Origin: DASSKK01 sp035690495
Lineage (GTDB): Bacteria > Actinomycetota > Actinomycetes > Propionibacteriales > Nocardioidaceae
DNA: 64,000 bases
Direction of reading: 5' to 3'
Assembly: GCA_035690495.1 (NCBI GenBank)
Contig: DASSKK010000089.1
Coordinates: 33,832 to 97,831 of the forward strand
The position numbers and the translations under genes are program-made. The notes beneath the pieces were generated by a model. It was not told the origin of the DNA and did not search any database. It was given only the letters and a program-made list of their open reading frames with translations. Within the stretch, counting starts at the first letter, position 1. Every line of letters starts with the position of its first letter. Shown here piece by piece: positions 54,528 through 62,144 of the stretch.

Positions 54528-55365
54528 AGTGAGCCGCGAGTCGCTCGCGGACGGCGGCCACTTCGACTGAGCCGTCGACGTCGGTGAGCAGCTTGGCGAG
54601 CCGCTTTGGCCACAGCGCGTGGACACCTCGCGTACTGAACGCTCCGCCGATCAGCGGCCAGTCAGCCTCGACGAAGCAAAGTGCGCCGGTCACGGGCACC
54701 TCGCCGACGAGATCCCTGACGAGTTCGACCTGCTTGAGGACGCCGTCGACGAGCTTGGTGCAGTCACGTCGACCAACCAGCACCTTCTCGACCCTCGGGC
54801 GCAAGATGCCGCCCTCGATCCGCAACTGGGGCTTGCCCTTGTATCGCTTAGCGTCGATCACCCAGATGCCCGCCGTCGTTACCGCGATGTGGTCGATGTT
54901 CGCCTTCGAGCCCGGGATGCGCCGGTCGTGCAGGACCGCGATGGACTCCGACACCAGTGAGTCGAGTCGCACACCCAGGCGCTCCTCACCAACCGCCCCC
55001 GTCGCCCACGCCTTCGTGCTCTGCTTCTCGTCGAAGAGTGCCACCGCGATCCCGCCGAGTCTGCCCCACTTCTGGCGCAGTCGCTCCTCGTCCTTCGCCT
55101 TGCGACGCTCGTACTCCCGTCGAGCTGACGAACCTGCCACGCCGGCATCAGGTTCAGGAGCAGGCTCGACCGATCCTGACTGGTCCTCAAGCGACACGTC
55201 ACCCTCGCTGCTCGCGACGTCGGACGAACACTCCACGCAGCGCACTGTTTTGGTTGCTCGCTCGTAGATGGCGTCTGCCCGAGCAGGTAGGTCAATTCCG
55301 CAAAGTCGACAGACCCCGGCGTAGCGGAGCTTCATCCGCTTGTCGTCCGTCAGTCCGTCGCTCAT
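54514..55365 (-). CDS. NERD-domain protein with N-terminal zinc ribbon
   Basis: A 283-residue protein. Two CxxC pairs near the start (CRLCG and CVECS) form a zinc ribbon. A coiled segment (ARREYERRKAKDEERLRQKW) follows, then a NERD nuclease-related domain: VGEERLGVRLDSLVSES, then SKANIDHIAVTTAGIWVIDA and KRYKGK, giving the D...D-x-K pattern of PD-(D/E)XK-like folds. It overlaps the TrlF-like remnant by four bases, so the two were once one operon, probably defensive. Confidence 0.82.
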   Translation of the reverse strand: MSDGLTDDKRMKLRYAGVCRLCGIDLPARADAIYERATKTVRCVECSSDVASSEGDVSLEDQSGSVEPAPEPDAGVAGSSARREYERRKAKDEERLRQKWGRLGGIAVALFDEKQSTKAWATGAVGEERLGVRLDSLVSESIAVLHDRRIPGSKANIDHIAVTTAGIWVIDAKRYKGKPQLRIEGGILRPRVEKVLVGRRDCTKLVDGVLKQVELVRDLVGEVPVTGALCFVEADWPLIGGAFSTRGVHALWPKRLAKLLTDVDGSVEVAAVRERLAAHFKPA

Positions 55366-55703
55366 GCTCCCGAAGCACCGCCAGCCGCGCGGATCTTGTA
55401 CTTCTCCTGACGCTTCTGGAACGCCTCCTCGCCTCCGTCGAGGATCTCGCAGGCGTGCTCACGGATACCGAAACGACCCAGTGTCGTCGGGCTAGAAGGG
55501 TTCAGCGGTTGGGAGTGCTCAAGTGCGCCCGTGAAGTACTCGAACGTGCGGCCACCATCGTTCTTGCGGTCCGCGCCGTGTCTGTTGGCGACAATGACCA
55601 GCTCTGAGTCGGCCCCGATCACGAGGTTGGCGTTGTGACTCACCATGATGATCTGGCGCTCCTTCTTGCGCTTCATCAGGTACGGCACGATCGTCTCGTA
55701 GAT
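55362..55703 (-). pseudogene. 3' remnant of a TrlF-like AAA ATPase
   Basis: About 113 codons survive, from IYETIVPYLMKRKKERQIIM through VSHNANLVIGADSELVIVAN to FGIREHACEILDGGEEAFQK. This is the C-terminal end of TrlF-type ATPases (SMC-like Walker B/H-loop region). All upstream coding sequence ends at the 28-bp terminal repeat at 55,704, so the gene was cut by the mobile unit. Its GC content is visibly lower than its neighbours. It overlaps the NERD gene. Confidence 0.7.
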
Positions 55704-55731
55704 TGTTATGCCGAGATCGTGGTTATGCCGA
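55704..55731. repeat. left terminal inverted repeat
   Basis: A 28-bp sequence made of TGTTATGCCG, eight spacer bases and GTTATGCCGA. It pairs in inverted orientation with 62,381-62,408; only three spacer bases differ. The stop codon of the first cargo gene lies inside it. Confidence 0.8.
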
Positions 55732-56139
55732 GTCTGCGTTGGGTGGCTGGGGTGGAGCGGCTTGGCCCGCATTTTCTGGGATGAGGGGCATGGTGGCCCA
55801 GGCGGAGGACAGCGCGTCGGTGCCCAGTTCGCGGCGGTCGCCGGGGGTGAGCCCGGTCAGTTCGAGGGCAGCCCAGTAGTCGGCGTGCTGTTCGCCGTCG
55901 AGGACGGCGGTGATGTTGCCTCGGATGGGTGCCCGCTTGCGGTGGGCGCTGACTTGCAGGTACCGGTGGCCAGAGTCGGTGGCGCGCCAAGCGAGAACCT
56001 GGGGGTGGGCAAGGATCAGTGCCCAGGCTAGGAGTTCCGAAGGGTTGTCCACGGTGGCGGTGACGTCTCCGACGACATCGAGCTCGCGACTGATGCGCAG
56101 CAGGATGGCCAGTTCGCGCGCGTCTTTGGCTGGGTACAT
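55723..56139 (-). CDS. hypothetical protein at the left end of the element
   Basis: A 138-residue protein. It begins MYPAKDARELAILLRISREL and continues TDSGHRYLQVSAHRKRAPIR and GEQHADYWAALELTGLTPGD, ending in a Pro-rich tail. No family was recognised. GGAGAA lies 5 bases before ATG 56,139. Its TAA stop is formed by bases of the terminal repeat, so the gene is fitted exactly to the element's end. Confidence 0.6.
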   Translation of the reverse strand: MYPAKDARELAILLRISRELDVVGDVTATVDNPSELLAWALILAHPQVLAWRATDSGHRYLQVSAHRKRAPIRGNITAVLDGEQHADYWAALELTGLTPGDRRELGTDALSSAWATMPLIPENAGQAAPPQPPNADSA

Positions 56140-56287
56140 CGCTTCTCCGTTCATGCTCGGACTGGCCGGCGAGGCTTGACGGCCGCATGTGCCGGGTTGG
56201 GCTGGAGTCGTGTGCTGGAGGTCTGGCGGCATCGGCGGGAGGACCCGGCTGCGTGCTGGGTCCTCCCGCCGGTCGGGTGCGAGCGGG

Positions 56288-56443
56288 TCAGCGTGTGCGC
56301 CGCTCGGGTCCCGGTTGCTCGCCTCCGTTGGTGACGAGCCGTGCCAGGGCTCTGCGGAGGGTTGCGCTGGCGGCTGCGACGCTCTGCGCGGCCTTGCTGG
56401 CAACTGCGCGCAGTGGGTCGCGTGCGCTGGTTAGTGCTGGCAT
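56288..56443 (-). CDS. small basic Ala-rich protein
   Basis: A 51-residue protein (MPALTSARDPLRAVASKAAQ ... LVTNGGEQPGPERRTR) predicted to form one long amphipathic helix. AAAGGAGGTGGTC directly before the ATG is an excellent ribosome site, which is the main reason to accept it. No family was recognised. It lies downstream of Hsp20, so it may be in that transcript. Confidence 0.55.
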   Translation of the reverse strand: MPALTSARDPLRAVASKAAQSVAAASATLRRALARLVTNGGEQPGPERRTR

Positions 56444-56510
56444 GACCACCTCCTTTGCTGATCTCACGATGACCGGACACCGGCGAGCCGGGTTGTGGTC
56501 TGGCCTCCGC

Positions 56511-56930
56511 TCAGGCCTTGATCTCCTTGGCCGACTCTCCTGCGGTGATCTCGACCTTGCGCGGCTTAGCCTTCTCCGCAACGGGGATCCGCAGGGTGAG
56601 CACACCGGCGTCGTAGTTGGCGCTGAGCTGGTCGGCGTCGAGGGTCTCGCCCAGGAACAGCTGGCGGCTGAACACGCCGTAGCTGCGCTCGTCGACCACC
56701 CGTTCCGCGTCGCCGGCTGGGGGCTTGCGTTCGGCGTGGACGGTGAGCACGTTCTGCTCCACGGTCAGGTCGATGGAGTCGGCCGAGGCGCCGGGTAGGT
56801 CGAGGTGGACCACGAAGGAACCGTTGTCTCGGTAGGCCGTCATCGGCATCATGGCCGGGCGGGCACGGGTCCCGAGCATCGCCTCGGTGAGACGGTCGAA
56901 GTCACGGAACGGATCGGTGCGCATCAGCAT
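56511..56930 (-). CDS. Hsp20/alpha-crystallin small heat-shock protein
   Basis: A 139-residue small heat-shock protein. The alpha-crystallin domain runs from TAYRDNGSFVVHLDLPGASA to NYDAGVLTLRIPVAEKAKPR, including the signature GVLTLRIPV. The N-terminal MLMRTDPFRDFDRLTEAMLG is the usual actinobacterial arm. It holds unfolding proteins in a refoldable state. GAGGAGG precedes ATG 56,930. The divergent J-domain and HspR-like genes suggest shared heat-responsive control. Confidence 0.93.
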   Translation of the reverse strand: MLMRTDPFRDFDRLTEAMLGTRARPAMMPMTAYRDNGSFVVHLDLPGASADSIDLTVEQNVLTVHAERKPPAGDAERVVDERSYGVFSRQLFLGETLDADQLSANYDAGVLTLRIPVAEKAKPRKVEITAGESAKEIKA

Positions 56931-57011
56931 GGGTTCTTCCTCCTCACATGTCGCTTTGAAGTTGGGACCTGAGGGCCGTTCTGGCTTCAGGTAATCTGCT
57001 GTTGCTATTTC

Positions 57012-57041
57012 AGATTTTCTCTCTCTGTGCGAAGATGTCAA
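57012..57041 (-). promoter_or_regulatory. hsp20 promoter region with HAIR-like half sites
   Basis: TTGACA on the minus strand (57,036-57,041) is a consensus -35, with AAATCT as a possible -10 about 18 bases on. Three CAAG half-sites (TCAAGAG, CTCAAG, TCAAGG) follow between 57,038 and 57,067. They resemble halves of the HspR HAIR box CTTGAGT-N7-ACTCAAG but do not form the full inverted repeat. Confidence 0.4.
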
Positions 57042-57089
57042 GAGCTGAATCTCAAGTTTTTCAAGGCAGCTCGGTGACGGGAGGTTGGC

Positions 57090-57515
57090 ATGGACAGCAG
57101 ACGTGTCGAGGCGTTCGGGGTGCTGGGGATCCCCGCGGACAGCGACCAGGATGCAGTGGTGCACGCCTACCGCAGGCTCGCCCTCGCCACGCATCCGGAC
57201 GTCTCGGGAGACCCCGACGCCGCCGACCGGTTCGCCACGGTCGCTGCGGCCTACCAACTGGTGTCCAAGGATCCCCGCACGACCTCAATCCCGATACGCA
57301 TCCACGAGTCGGCACCCGGCGATGAGGGATGGGTGCAGGCGTCTGTCCGCGTCGGGGATGGGTCGACGCCGGGTAGGCAGGTGCATCGCGGCTGGGCGAC
57401 GCCGATGTCAGCGATCCTGGGTGGACGTCGCGATCAGCGCGCGCCGATCGTGGCCGGGCCGGCTTGGATCGATCCCCCACGACGTCGCGTCGACACGGAG
57501 GTGCGTGGTGGTTGA
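57090..57515 (+). CDS. J-domain (DnaJ-like) co-chaperone
   Basis: A 141-residue protein with an N-terminal J domain: EAFGVLGIPADSDQDAVVHA, then YRRLALATHPDVSGDPD with the essential HPD motif and a helix IV. The G/F and zinc-finger regions of DnaJ are absent, and the second half is Arg/Gly-rich without known domains. It should stimulate an Hsp70. GGGAGG precedes the ATG. It overlaps the HspR-like gene by eight bases. Confidence 0.85.
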   Translation: MDSRRVEAFGVLGIPADSDQDAVVHAYRRLALATHPDVSGDPDAADRFATVAAAYQLVSKDPRTTSIPIRIHESAPGDEGWVQASVRVGDGSTPGRQVHRGWATPMSAILGGRRDQRAPIVAGPAWIDPPRRRVDTEVRGG

Positions 57516-57843
57516 TCTCGGCGCCGACCGCGCACTGTTCCCCATCTCGGTCGCGGCGGAAGTGACCGGCGTTAACCCCCAGATGCTGCGCGTCTACGAA
57601 CAGAAGGGGTTGCTGGAGCCGCATCGCACCGAGGGCGGGACCCGTCGCTACAGCGGACAAGAGCTGGACCGGATCGACGAGATCACGACCCTGCTCGCGG
57701 CCGGACTCAACCTAGCCGGAGTCGAGCACGTATTCAGGCTCCGCACCGAGAACCTCCGCCTGCAGGATGAGGTCGATCGGCTCCGCCAACGGCACCCCTC
57801 CGCCACGACCACCGACGCAGGCGAACCACACTCCGACGGGTGA
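57508..57843 (+). CDS. HspR-like MerR-family regulator
   Basis: A 111-residue MerR-type regulator. The winged HTH is FPISVAAEVTGVNPQMLRVY, then EQKGLLEPHRTEGGTRRYSG, the HspR/MerR pattern, followed by a coiled coil (TENLRLQDEVDRLRQRH). HspR represses chaperone genes by binding HAIR boxes. GTG 57,508 is chosen with GGAGGTG a few bases upstream. The J-domain/HspR order matches the end of the actinobacterial dnaK operon, here without dnaK or grpE. Confidence 0.85.
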   Translation: MVDLGADRALFPISVAAEVTGVNPQMLRVYEQKGLLEPHRTEGGTRRYSGQELDRIDEITTLLAAGLNLAGVEHVFRLRTENLRLQDEVDRLRQRHPSATTTDAGEPHSDG

Positions 57844-57847
57844 GCAC

Positions 57848-58189
57848 ATGGGTGAGCTCGCAATCGTGCTGCGCAACCCTCCGAGCGACGACGGCTCAAC
57901 CCGGCTGGGAATCGCAGGGCCCTTGACCCATGCCACCACGCCCATCCTGCGTGACCACCTCCGGCGTCTCATAGACACCACGTCAGGGCGGCCCAGGTTC
58001 GTGCTCGACATGTCGTGCTGCACCGGCATCGACGTGGACGGACTGCTCGCCCTGGCCGTTGCCCAGCACGCCGCGGAACTGCGAGGCGGAGATCTGCGAC
58101 TCACCCGTACCCCTGCCCTCATCGCCCGTCAGATCCTGCAACACAACTTCGAGCGCCTCCTGCACGACTCCACCAGCGACCAGGAGTGA
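57848..58189 (+). CDS. STAS-domain protein (anti-sigma-factor-antagonist type)
   Basis: A 113-residue single-domain STAS protein. It has STRLGIAGPLTHATTPILRD, then FVLDMSCCTGIDVDGLLALA. The usual phosphorylatable Ser in DxSxxxxIDSSG is C-C-T-G-I-D-V-D-G here, so classic regulation by a serine kinase is doubtful. It starts 4 bases after the HspR-like stop. It may link the chaperone cargo to a stress sigma factor, which is inference. Confidence 0.75.
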   Translation: MGELAIVLRNPPSDDGSTRLGIAGPLTHATTPILRDHLRRLIDTTSGRPRFVLDMSCCTGIDVDGLLALAVAQHAAELRGGDLRLTRTPALIARQILQHNFERLLHDSTSDQE

Positions 58190-58279
58190 CATCGCTTCGA
58201 GTGACCGCTGTTTTGTTGGCATAACGCAGACGTCCTGATCGCCTGTTCTTCTCACTGTTCCTTGAGAAGGAGGCGCGAC

Positions 58280-59518
58280 ATGAAGCAACATGCGAGGTCA
58301 CCGAAGGACGTCGTATTGACCGGACCGCTCGCCGGACACGCGGCCGGATTTGCCGCTGAGCTACACCGACAGGGCTTCACGCCATTGTCGGTGGTGCACC
58401 AGTTGCGGCTGGCCGCTCACCTGAGCCGCTGGATGCAGGACCGGACCGTCGACCTCGGGCAGCTAACGGCAGGTCGGGTCGACGAGTTCCTAGTGGAGCG
58501 GCGCACCACCCACACCAATCGCTACTCCCCCAGGTCGCTACGCCCCCTGCTCGGGTTCCTCAACGCGCTCGCCGTGCTCCCCGCGGAAGCGCCCGCCGCG
58601 CCCACGCCCATCGAGCTGGTGGTCGCAGGTTTCGAGCGCTACCAGGTCAACGAGCGCGGGCTGCTGCCCCGGACGGCTGCCGCCCAGGCGTCGCGCGTAC
58701 ACCGATTCCTGAACCGATACTGCCCACCGGGCGGACTCGCGGATCTATCCGCAGCCGACGTCACCGCCGCACTGCTCGCCGAAGGCACCAACCACGCCGT
58801 CTCCTCGGTCAAGCGATTGGGCTACACGCTGCGATCGTTCCTGCGCTACGCCTTCCTGAACGGCCTGATCGACCACGACCTGTCCGGGGCGTCGATTCCG
58901 ATCCGTGCCCACCAGCCGTCGCTGTTGCCGATCGGCATCACCCGCCAACAGACCACAGCGCTGCTCGCCGCCTGTGACCGCGACACGGTCGTGGGACGTC
59001 GCGACTATGCGGTGATCCTGCTCCTTGCCCGGCTCGGGCTACGCGCCACCGAGGTCTCCCAACTCCACCTGGACGACATCGACTGGCACCACGGCGAGAT
59101 CACCGTGCGCGGCAAGGGCCATCGCGACGAACGCATGCCGCTCCCCGCCGAGGTCGGCGAGGCCCTGGTCGACTACCTGATGAGATCCCGACCCACCGAC
59201 GCCCCCGAGCTACGGACGGTGTTCCTGGCCGCACGGGCACCCCGTCGGCCGATGAACCGGGTGACCGTTTCCTCGATGATCGGCCGGGTCTGCCAGCACG
59301 CCGACATCGAGCCCATCGGAGCCCACCTGCTGCGGCACTCCCTCGGAGAGGCCATGATCCGTTCCGAGGTCCCACTGTCCGCGATCGCCCAGGTGCTGCG
59401 CCACCACGACCCGCTCACCACGACCAACTACGCCCGAGTCGACGTCGAACGACTCCGCGGTATAGCCCGTCCCTGGCCCGGGGAAACGCCAGCCAACGCG
59501 TCCAGGGACCCCCGATGA
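58280..59518 (+). CDS. ritA: tyrosine recombinase A of the RIT element
   Basis: A 412-residue phage-integrase-family recombinase with an N-terminal core-binding domain (residues ~120-210) and a C-terminal catalytic domain. Catalytic residues appear in RLGLRATEVSQLHLDD (Arg), VRGKGHRDERMPL (Lys), HLLRHSLGEAM (HxxR) and LRHHDPLTTTNYARVD (His, Tyr). The ATG at 58,280 follows AGGAGG; a TTG further upstream is unlikely. ATGA overlap with the next gene. Confidence 0.9.
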   Translation: MKQHARSPKDVVLTGPLAGHAAGFAAELHRQGFTPLSVVHQLRLAAHLSRWMQDRTVDLGQLTAGRVDEFLVERRTTHTNRYSPRSLRPLLGFLNALAVLPAEAPAAPTPIELVVAGFERYQVNERGLLPRTAAAQASRVHRFLNRYCPPGGLADLSAADVTAALLAEGTNHAVSSVKRLGYTLRSFLRYAFLNGLIDHDLSGASIPIRAHQPSLLPIGITRQQTTALLAACDRDTVVGRRDYAVILLLARLGLRATEVSQLHLDDIDWHHGEITVRGKGHRDERMPLPAEVGEALVDYLMRSRPTDAPELRTVFLAARAPRRPMNRVTVSSMIGRVCQHADIEPIGAHLLRHSLGEAMIRSEVPLSAIAQVLRHHDPLTTTNYARVDVERLRGIARPWPGETPANASRDPR

Positions 59519-60519
59519 GCGCCCCGATCAAGAACACCAGCGCGAGCTCAGACATGGCTGCGGCATGGTGGGCTGACCAGGTCGCAGACTACTTACAGTT
59601 GCGGCGATCCCTCGGATTCAAGCTGACCTGGGATGAGCACCTGCTGGGCCGGTTCACCGCCTTCCTGGCCAGTCGCGAGGTCCGTGTCGTCACCGTGGCC
59701 GACGCCGTCGCGTGGTCCGCTGCGCTTCCAGCCGGGCAGACACAGCGCCCCCTCACGCGCGCCTCGGTCAGGTTGACCGCGATCCGAGGGTTCGCGACCT
59801 ACCTGCACTCTCTGGATCCGGAACACGAGATCCCCCCACGCGACGTGTTCAGGTGGCGCAAGACCCGGCCCGCGCCCTACCTCTACACCGCGGAGCAGGT
59901 TCAGGCGCTGCTGGATGCCTGCGCGGGCATGATCCGCTACGGTCGCCGCGACCTCTACCCGGTGCTGTTCGGGCTGATCGCGGCCACCGGACTCCGACTG
60001 GGAGAAGCGCTCGGACTTGGCGTTGATGAGGTCGACTTCGACCAGGGCATCCTGACCATCACCCGCGGCAAGTCACGTGACCCCAGGCTGGTGCCCCTAC
60101 ACCCGTCCACGACCGCCGCGTTGCGTGACTATGCCGAACGGGTCGCCCCCACCCGCCGGAGTCGCAGCACCCGTTCCAGCGGACCTTCGGGCGGTGGGGC
60201 GAGGTTCTTCACCCTGCCTGGCGGTGGGCCGTTGCCGCCATGCAACGTGCACCATGCGTTCCGCGAGGTCACCACCCGGACCGGGGCGCGCACCGAGACC
60301 GTGTGGCCGCGCATTCATGATCTGCGGCATACCTTCGCCGTCAACACGCTGCTGGGCTGGTATCGCGACGGTCTCGACGTCGCGGCGATGATGCCGGTGC
60401 TGTCGACCTACCTGGGGCACACCAAGCCCGCGAACACCTACTGGTACTTGACCGCGACCCCGGAACTGCTGAGCTTCGCCGCGGGGCGTCTGGCCATGAG
60501 CGAAGCAGGTGAACTATGA
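59515..60519 (+). CDS. ritB: tyrosine recombinase B of the RIT element
   Basis: A 334-residue tyrosine recombinase. Catalytic residues: TGLRLGEALGLGVDEVD (Arg), TRGKSRDPRLVPL (Lys), IHDLRHTFAVN (HxxR) and YLGHTKPANTYWYLT (His, Tyr). A short Arg/Ser-rich insert (residues ~203-222) precedes the HxxR box. It overlaps both neighbours by four bases, so the three proteins are made together. Confidence 0.9.
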   Translation: MSAPIKNTSASSDMAAAWWADQVADYLQLRRSLGFKLTWDEHLLGRFTAFLASREVRVVTVADAVAWSAALPAGQTQRPLTRASVRLTAIRGFATYLHSLDPEHEIPPRDVFRWRKTRPAPYLYTAEQVQALLDACAGMIRYGRRDLYPVLFGLIAATGLRLGEALGLGVDEVDFDQGILTITRGKSRDPRLVPLHPSTTAALRDYAERVAPTRRSRSTRSSGPSGGGARFFTLPGGGPLPPCNVHHAFREVTTRTGARTETVWPRIHDLRHTFAVNTLLGWYRDGLDVAAMMPVLSTYLGHTKPANTYWYLTATPELLSFAAGRLAMSEAGEL

Positions 60520-61505
60520 CCAGCCTGGCTCCGCTTCTCCAGGCGTACTTCACCGACCGGTTGATGACCCAGCGGCGGGCCAGCCCACACACCATCGCCT
60601 CCTACCGCGACACGTTCCGCCTGTTGCTCGAGTACGTCACCCAGCACACCGGGACCGCGCCATCGACGCTGGAGATCAGCGACCTGGACGCACCCTGTAT
60701 CACCGGGTTCCTTACCCACCTTCAGCAGGTCCGTGGCAACAGCGTGCGGACCCGGAACGCCAGGCTCGCGGCGATCCACTCGTTGTTCGGCTATGCCGCG
60801 CTGCGGCACCCCGAACACGCTGCGGTCATCCAACGCGTTCTGGCGATCCCCTCGGCACGGGTCGAACGCAACCTGGTCTGCTATCTCGACCATGACGAGG
60901 CCGACGCCCTGCTGGCCGCCTGCGACCGGAGCACCTGGACCGGGCGCCGCGACCACGCCATGTTCGCCCTGGCCATCCAGACCGGCCTCCGTGTCGGCGA
61001 ACTCATCGGACTGACCATGGCCGACATCCACCTCGACACCGGCCCTCACGTTCACTGCGTGGGCAAAGGCCGCAAGGAACGACGCACCCCGCTGCTACCC
61101 GCCACCGTCATCCTCATGCGCGCATGGCTCAGCGAACGCGACGGCCGGTCGTCCGACCAGCTCTTCGCAACCAGCACCGGTCGCCCGCTGAGCAGAGACG
61201 CGGTCGAACGTCGTGTTCGCCTTGCCACGACGCGCGCCCGGACGACCTGTCCCTCGCTCGCCAGCAAACAGGTCACCGCCCATACCCTGCGGCATACCGC
61301 CGCGATGCGACTGCTGCACGCCGGGGTCGACACCACCGTGATCGCGCTCTGGCTCGGCCATGAGCAGATCGCCACGACCAACATCTACCTGCACGCCGAC
61401 ATGACCATCAAGGAGAACGCCATCGCCAAGATCACCCCGCAGGACGCGGCCGCGGGCCGCTACCAGCCGCCCGACCCCGTGCTCGCCTTTCTCGCCAGCC
61501 TGTGA
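60516..61505 (+). CDS. ritC: tyrosine recombinase C of the RIT element
   Basis: A 329-residue tyrosine recombinase. Catalytic residues: TGLRVGELIGLTMADIH (Arg), VGKGRKERRTPL (Lys), AHTLRHTAAMRL (HxxR) and WLGHEQIATTNIYLHAD (His, Tyr). The SAM-like N-terminal domain (SPHTIASYRDTFRLLLEYV) is typical of XerC/D relatives. Its stop lies just before the TTATGCC core at 61,506. The 216 bases after it hold no gene. Confidence 0.9.
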   Translation: MTSLAPLLQAYFTDRLMTQRRASPHTIASYRDTFRLLLEYVTQHTGTAPSTLEISDLDAPCITGFLTHLQQVRGNSVRTRNARLAAIHSLFGYAALRHPEHAAVIQRVLAIPSARVERNLVCYLDHDEADALLAACDRSTWTGRRDHAMFALAIQTGLRVGELIGLTMADIHLDTGPHVHCVGKGRKERRTPLLPATVILMRAWLSERDGRSSDQLFATSTGRPLSRDAVERRVRLATTRARTTCPSLASKQVTAHTLRHTAAMRLLHAGVDTTVIALWLGHEQIATTNIYLHADMTIKENAIAKITPQDAAAGRYQPPDPVLAFLASL

Positions 61506-61721
61506 TTATGCCGACCACCAGGCCCCGGCCACCGCCTCTAACGGGCTCAGCCCGGCCAGGCCTCGGCTCGTTTGGTTGGCTCCGGCCGGGGCCTTGCAGC
61601 GCATCGGACAGGTCGCCGCCGCCGTCAGCGGCACGGGCGATTTGACCGCGTGGGCGGGAGCGTGTCGACGATTCGACCTTTGCCTCGGTCGAGTGCTGGT
61701 TCTGCTGGTGCGCGGGGCCGT

Positions 61722-62078
61722 CTAACCACCCTCGAGGCTGCTTTGCCTGCTGCGCCGCACGTTGATTCGCAATTGTGTGATTCGGGCGACCCCCGCGATA
61801 GCCACGACGACACCCCCACCCACCGCCGCGATCAGCAGGGCGAGTCCCAGCGGGATAGTGCCCTCCGTACCCAGGAAATGCACGTCGACCTTCGTTGAGT
61901 TCTGGAGCATGAAGACGATGAGCAGGATCAGCAGCAAGAGCGCGACACCGACGGCCACCCACGCGGCGCCCGCCCGTGTGAATCGGGGAGCGCCACGCAC
62001 CGTCGAGGATCCGGCCCCGGAGCTCGATGCATGGATTGAAGGTTCGTCGGATCGCGACGAGGTCGGATCTGTCGTCAT
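61722..62078 (-). CDS. LapA-domain membrane protein
   Basis: A 118-residue protein. A polar Ser-rich N-terminus leads to two membrane helices separated by VFMLQNSTKVDVHFLG, the LapA (DUF1049) signature. Such short proteins are common in actinobacteria and of unclear function; in proteobacteria LapA takes part in LPS assembly, which does not apply here. It is the last cargo gene to the right of the recombinases. Confidence 0.82.
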   Translation of the reverse strand: MTTDPTSSRSDEPSIHASSSGAGSSTVRGAPRFTRAGAAWVAVGVALLLLILLIVFMLQNSTKVDVHFLGTEGTIPLGLALLIAAVGGGVVVAIAGVARITQLRINVRRSRQSSLEGG

Positions 62079-62144
62079 GATTTCACCATCCTCTGTTGTC
62101 GCCGCTCCGGGAGAGGAACCATGCGGCGGAGTCGAACATCTCCA

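Larger units (their letters stand above)
58214..61513 (+). mobile_element. RIT (recombinase-in-trio) element
   Basis: Three consecutive tyrosine-recombinase genes overlap by four bases each in the order and sizes (about 412, 334 and 329 residues) of RIT elements. Single GGCATAA (58,218) and TTATGCC (61,506) cores flank them in inverted orientation. RIT elements are known transposable units of bacteria; how the three proteins share the work is not settled. The same core occurs in the outer 28-bp repeats. Confidence 0.75.

Noticed and set aside
61506..61721. Possible gene after ritC
   Set aside because: The only open frames are short shadows of the LapA-like gene; nothing is supported.
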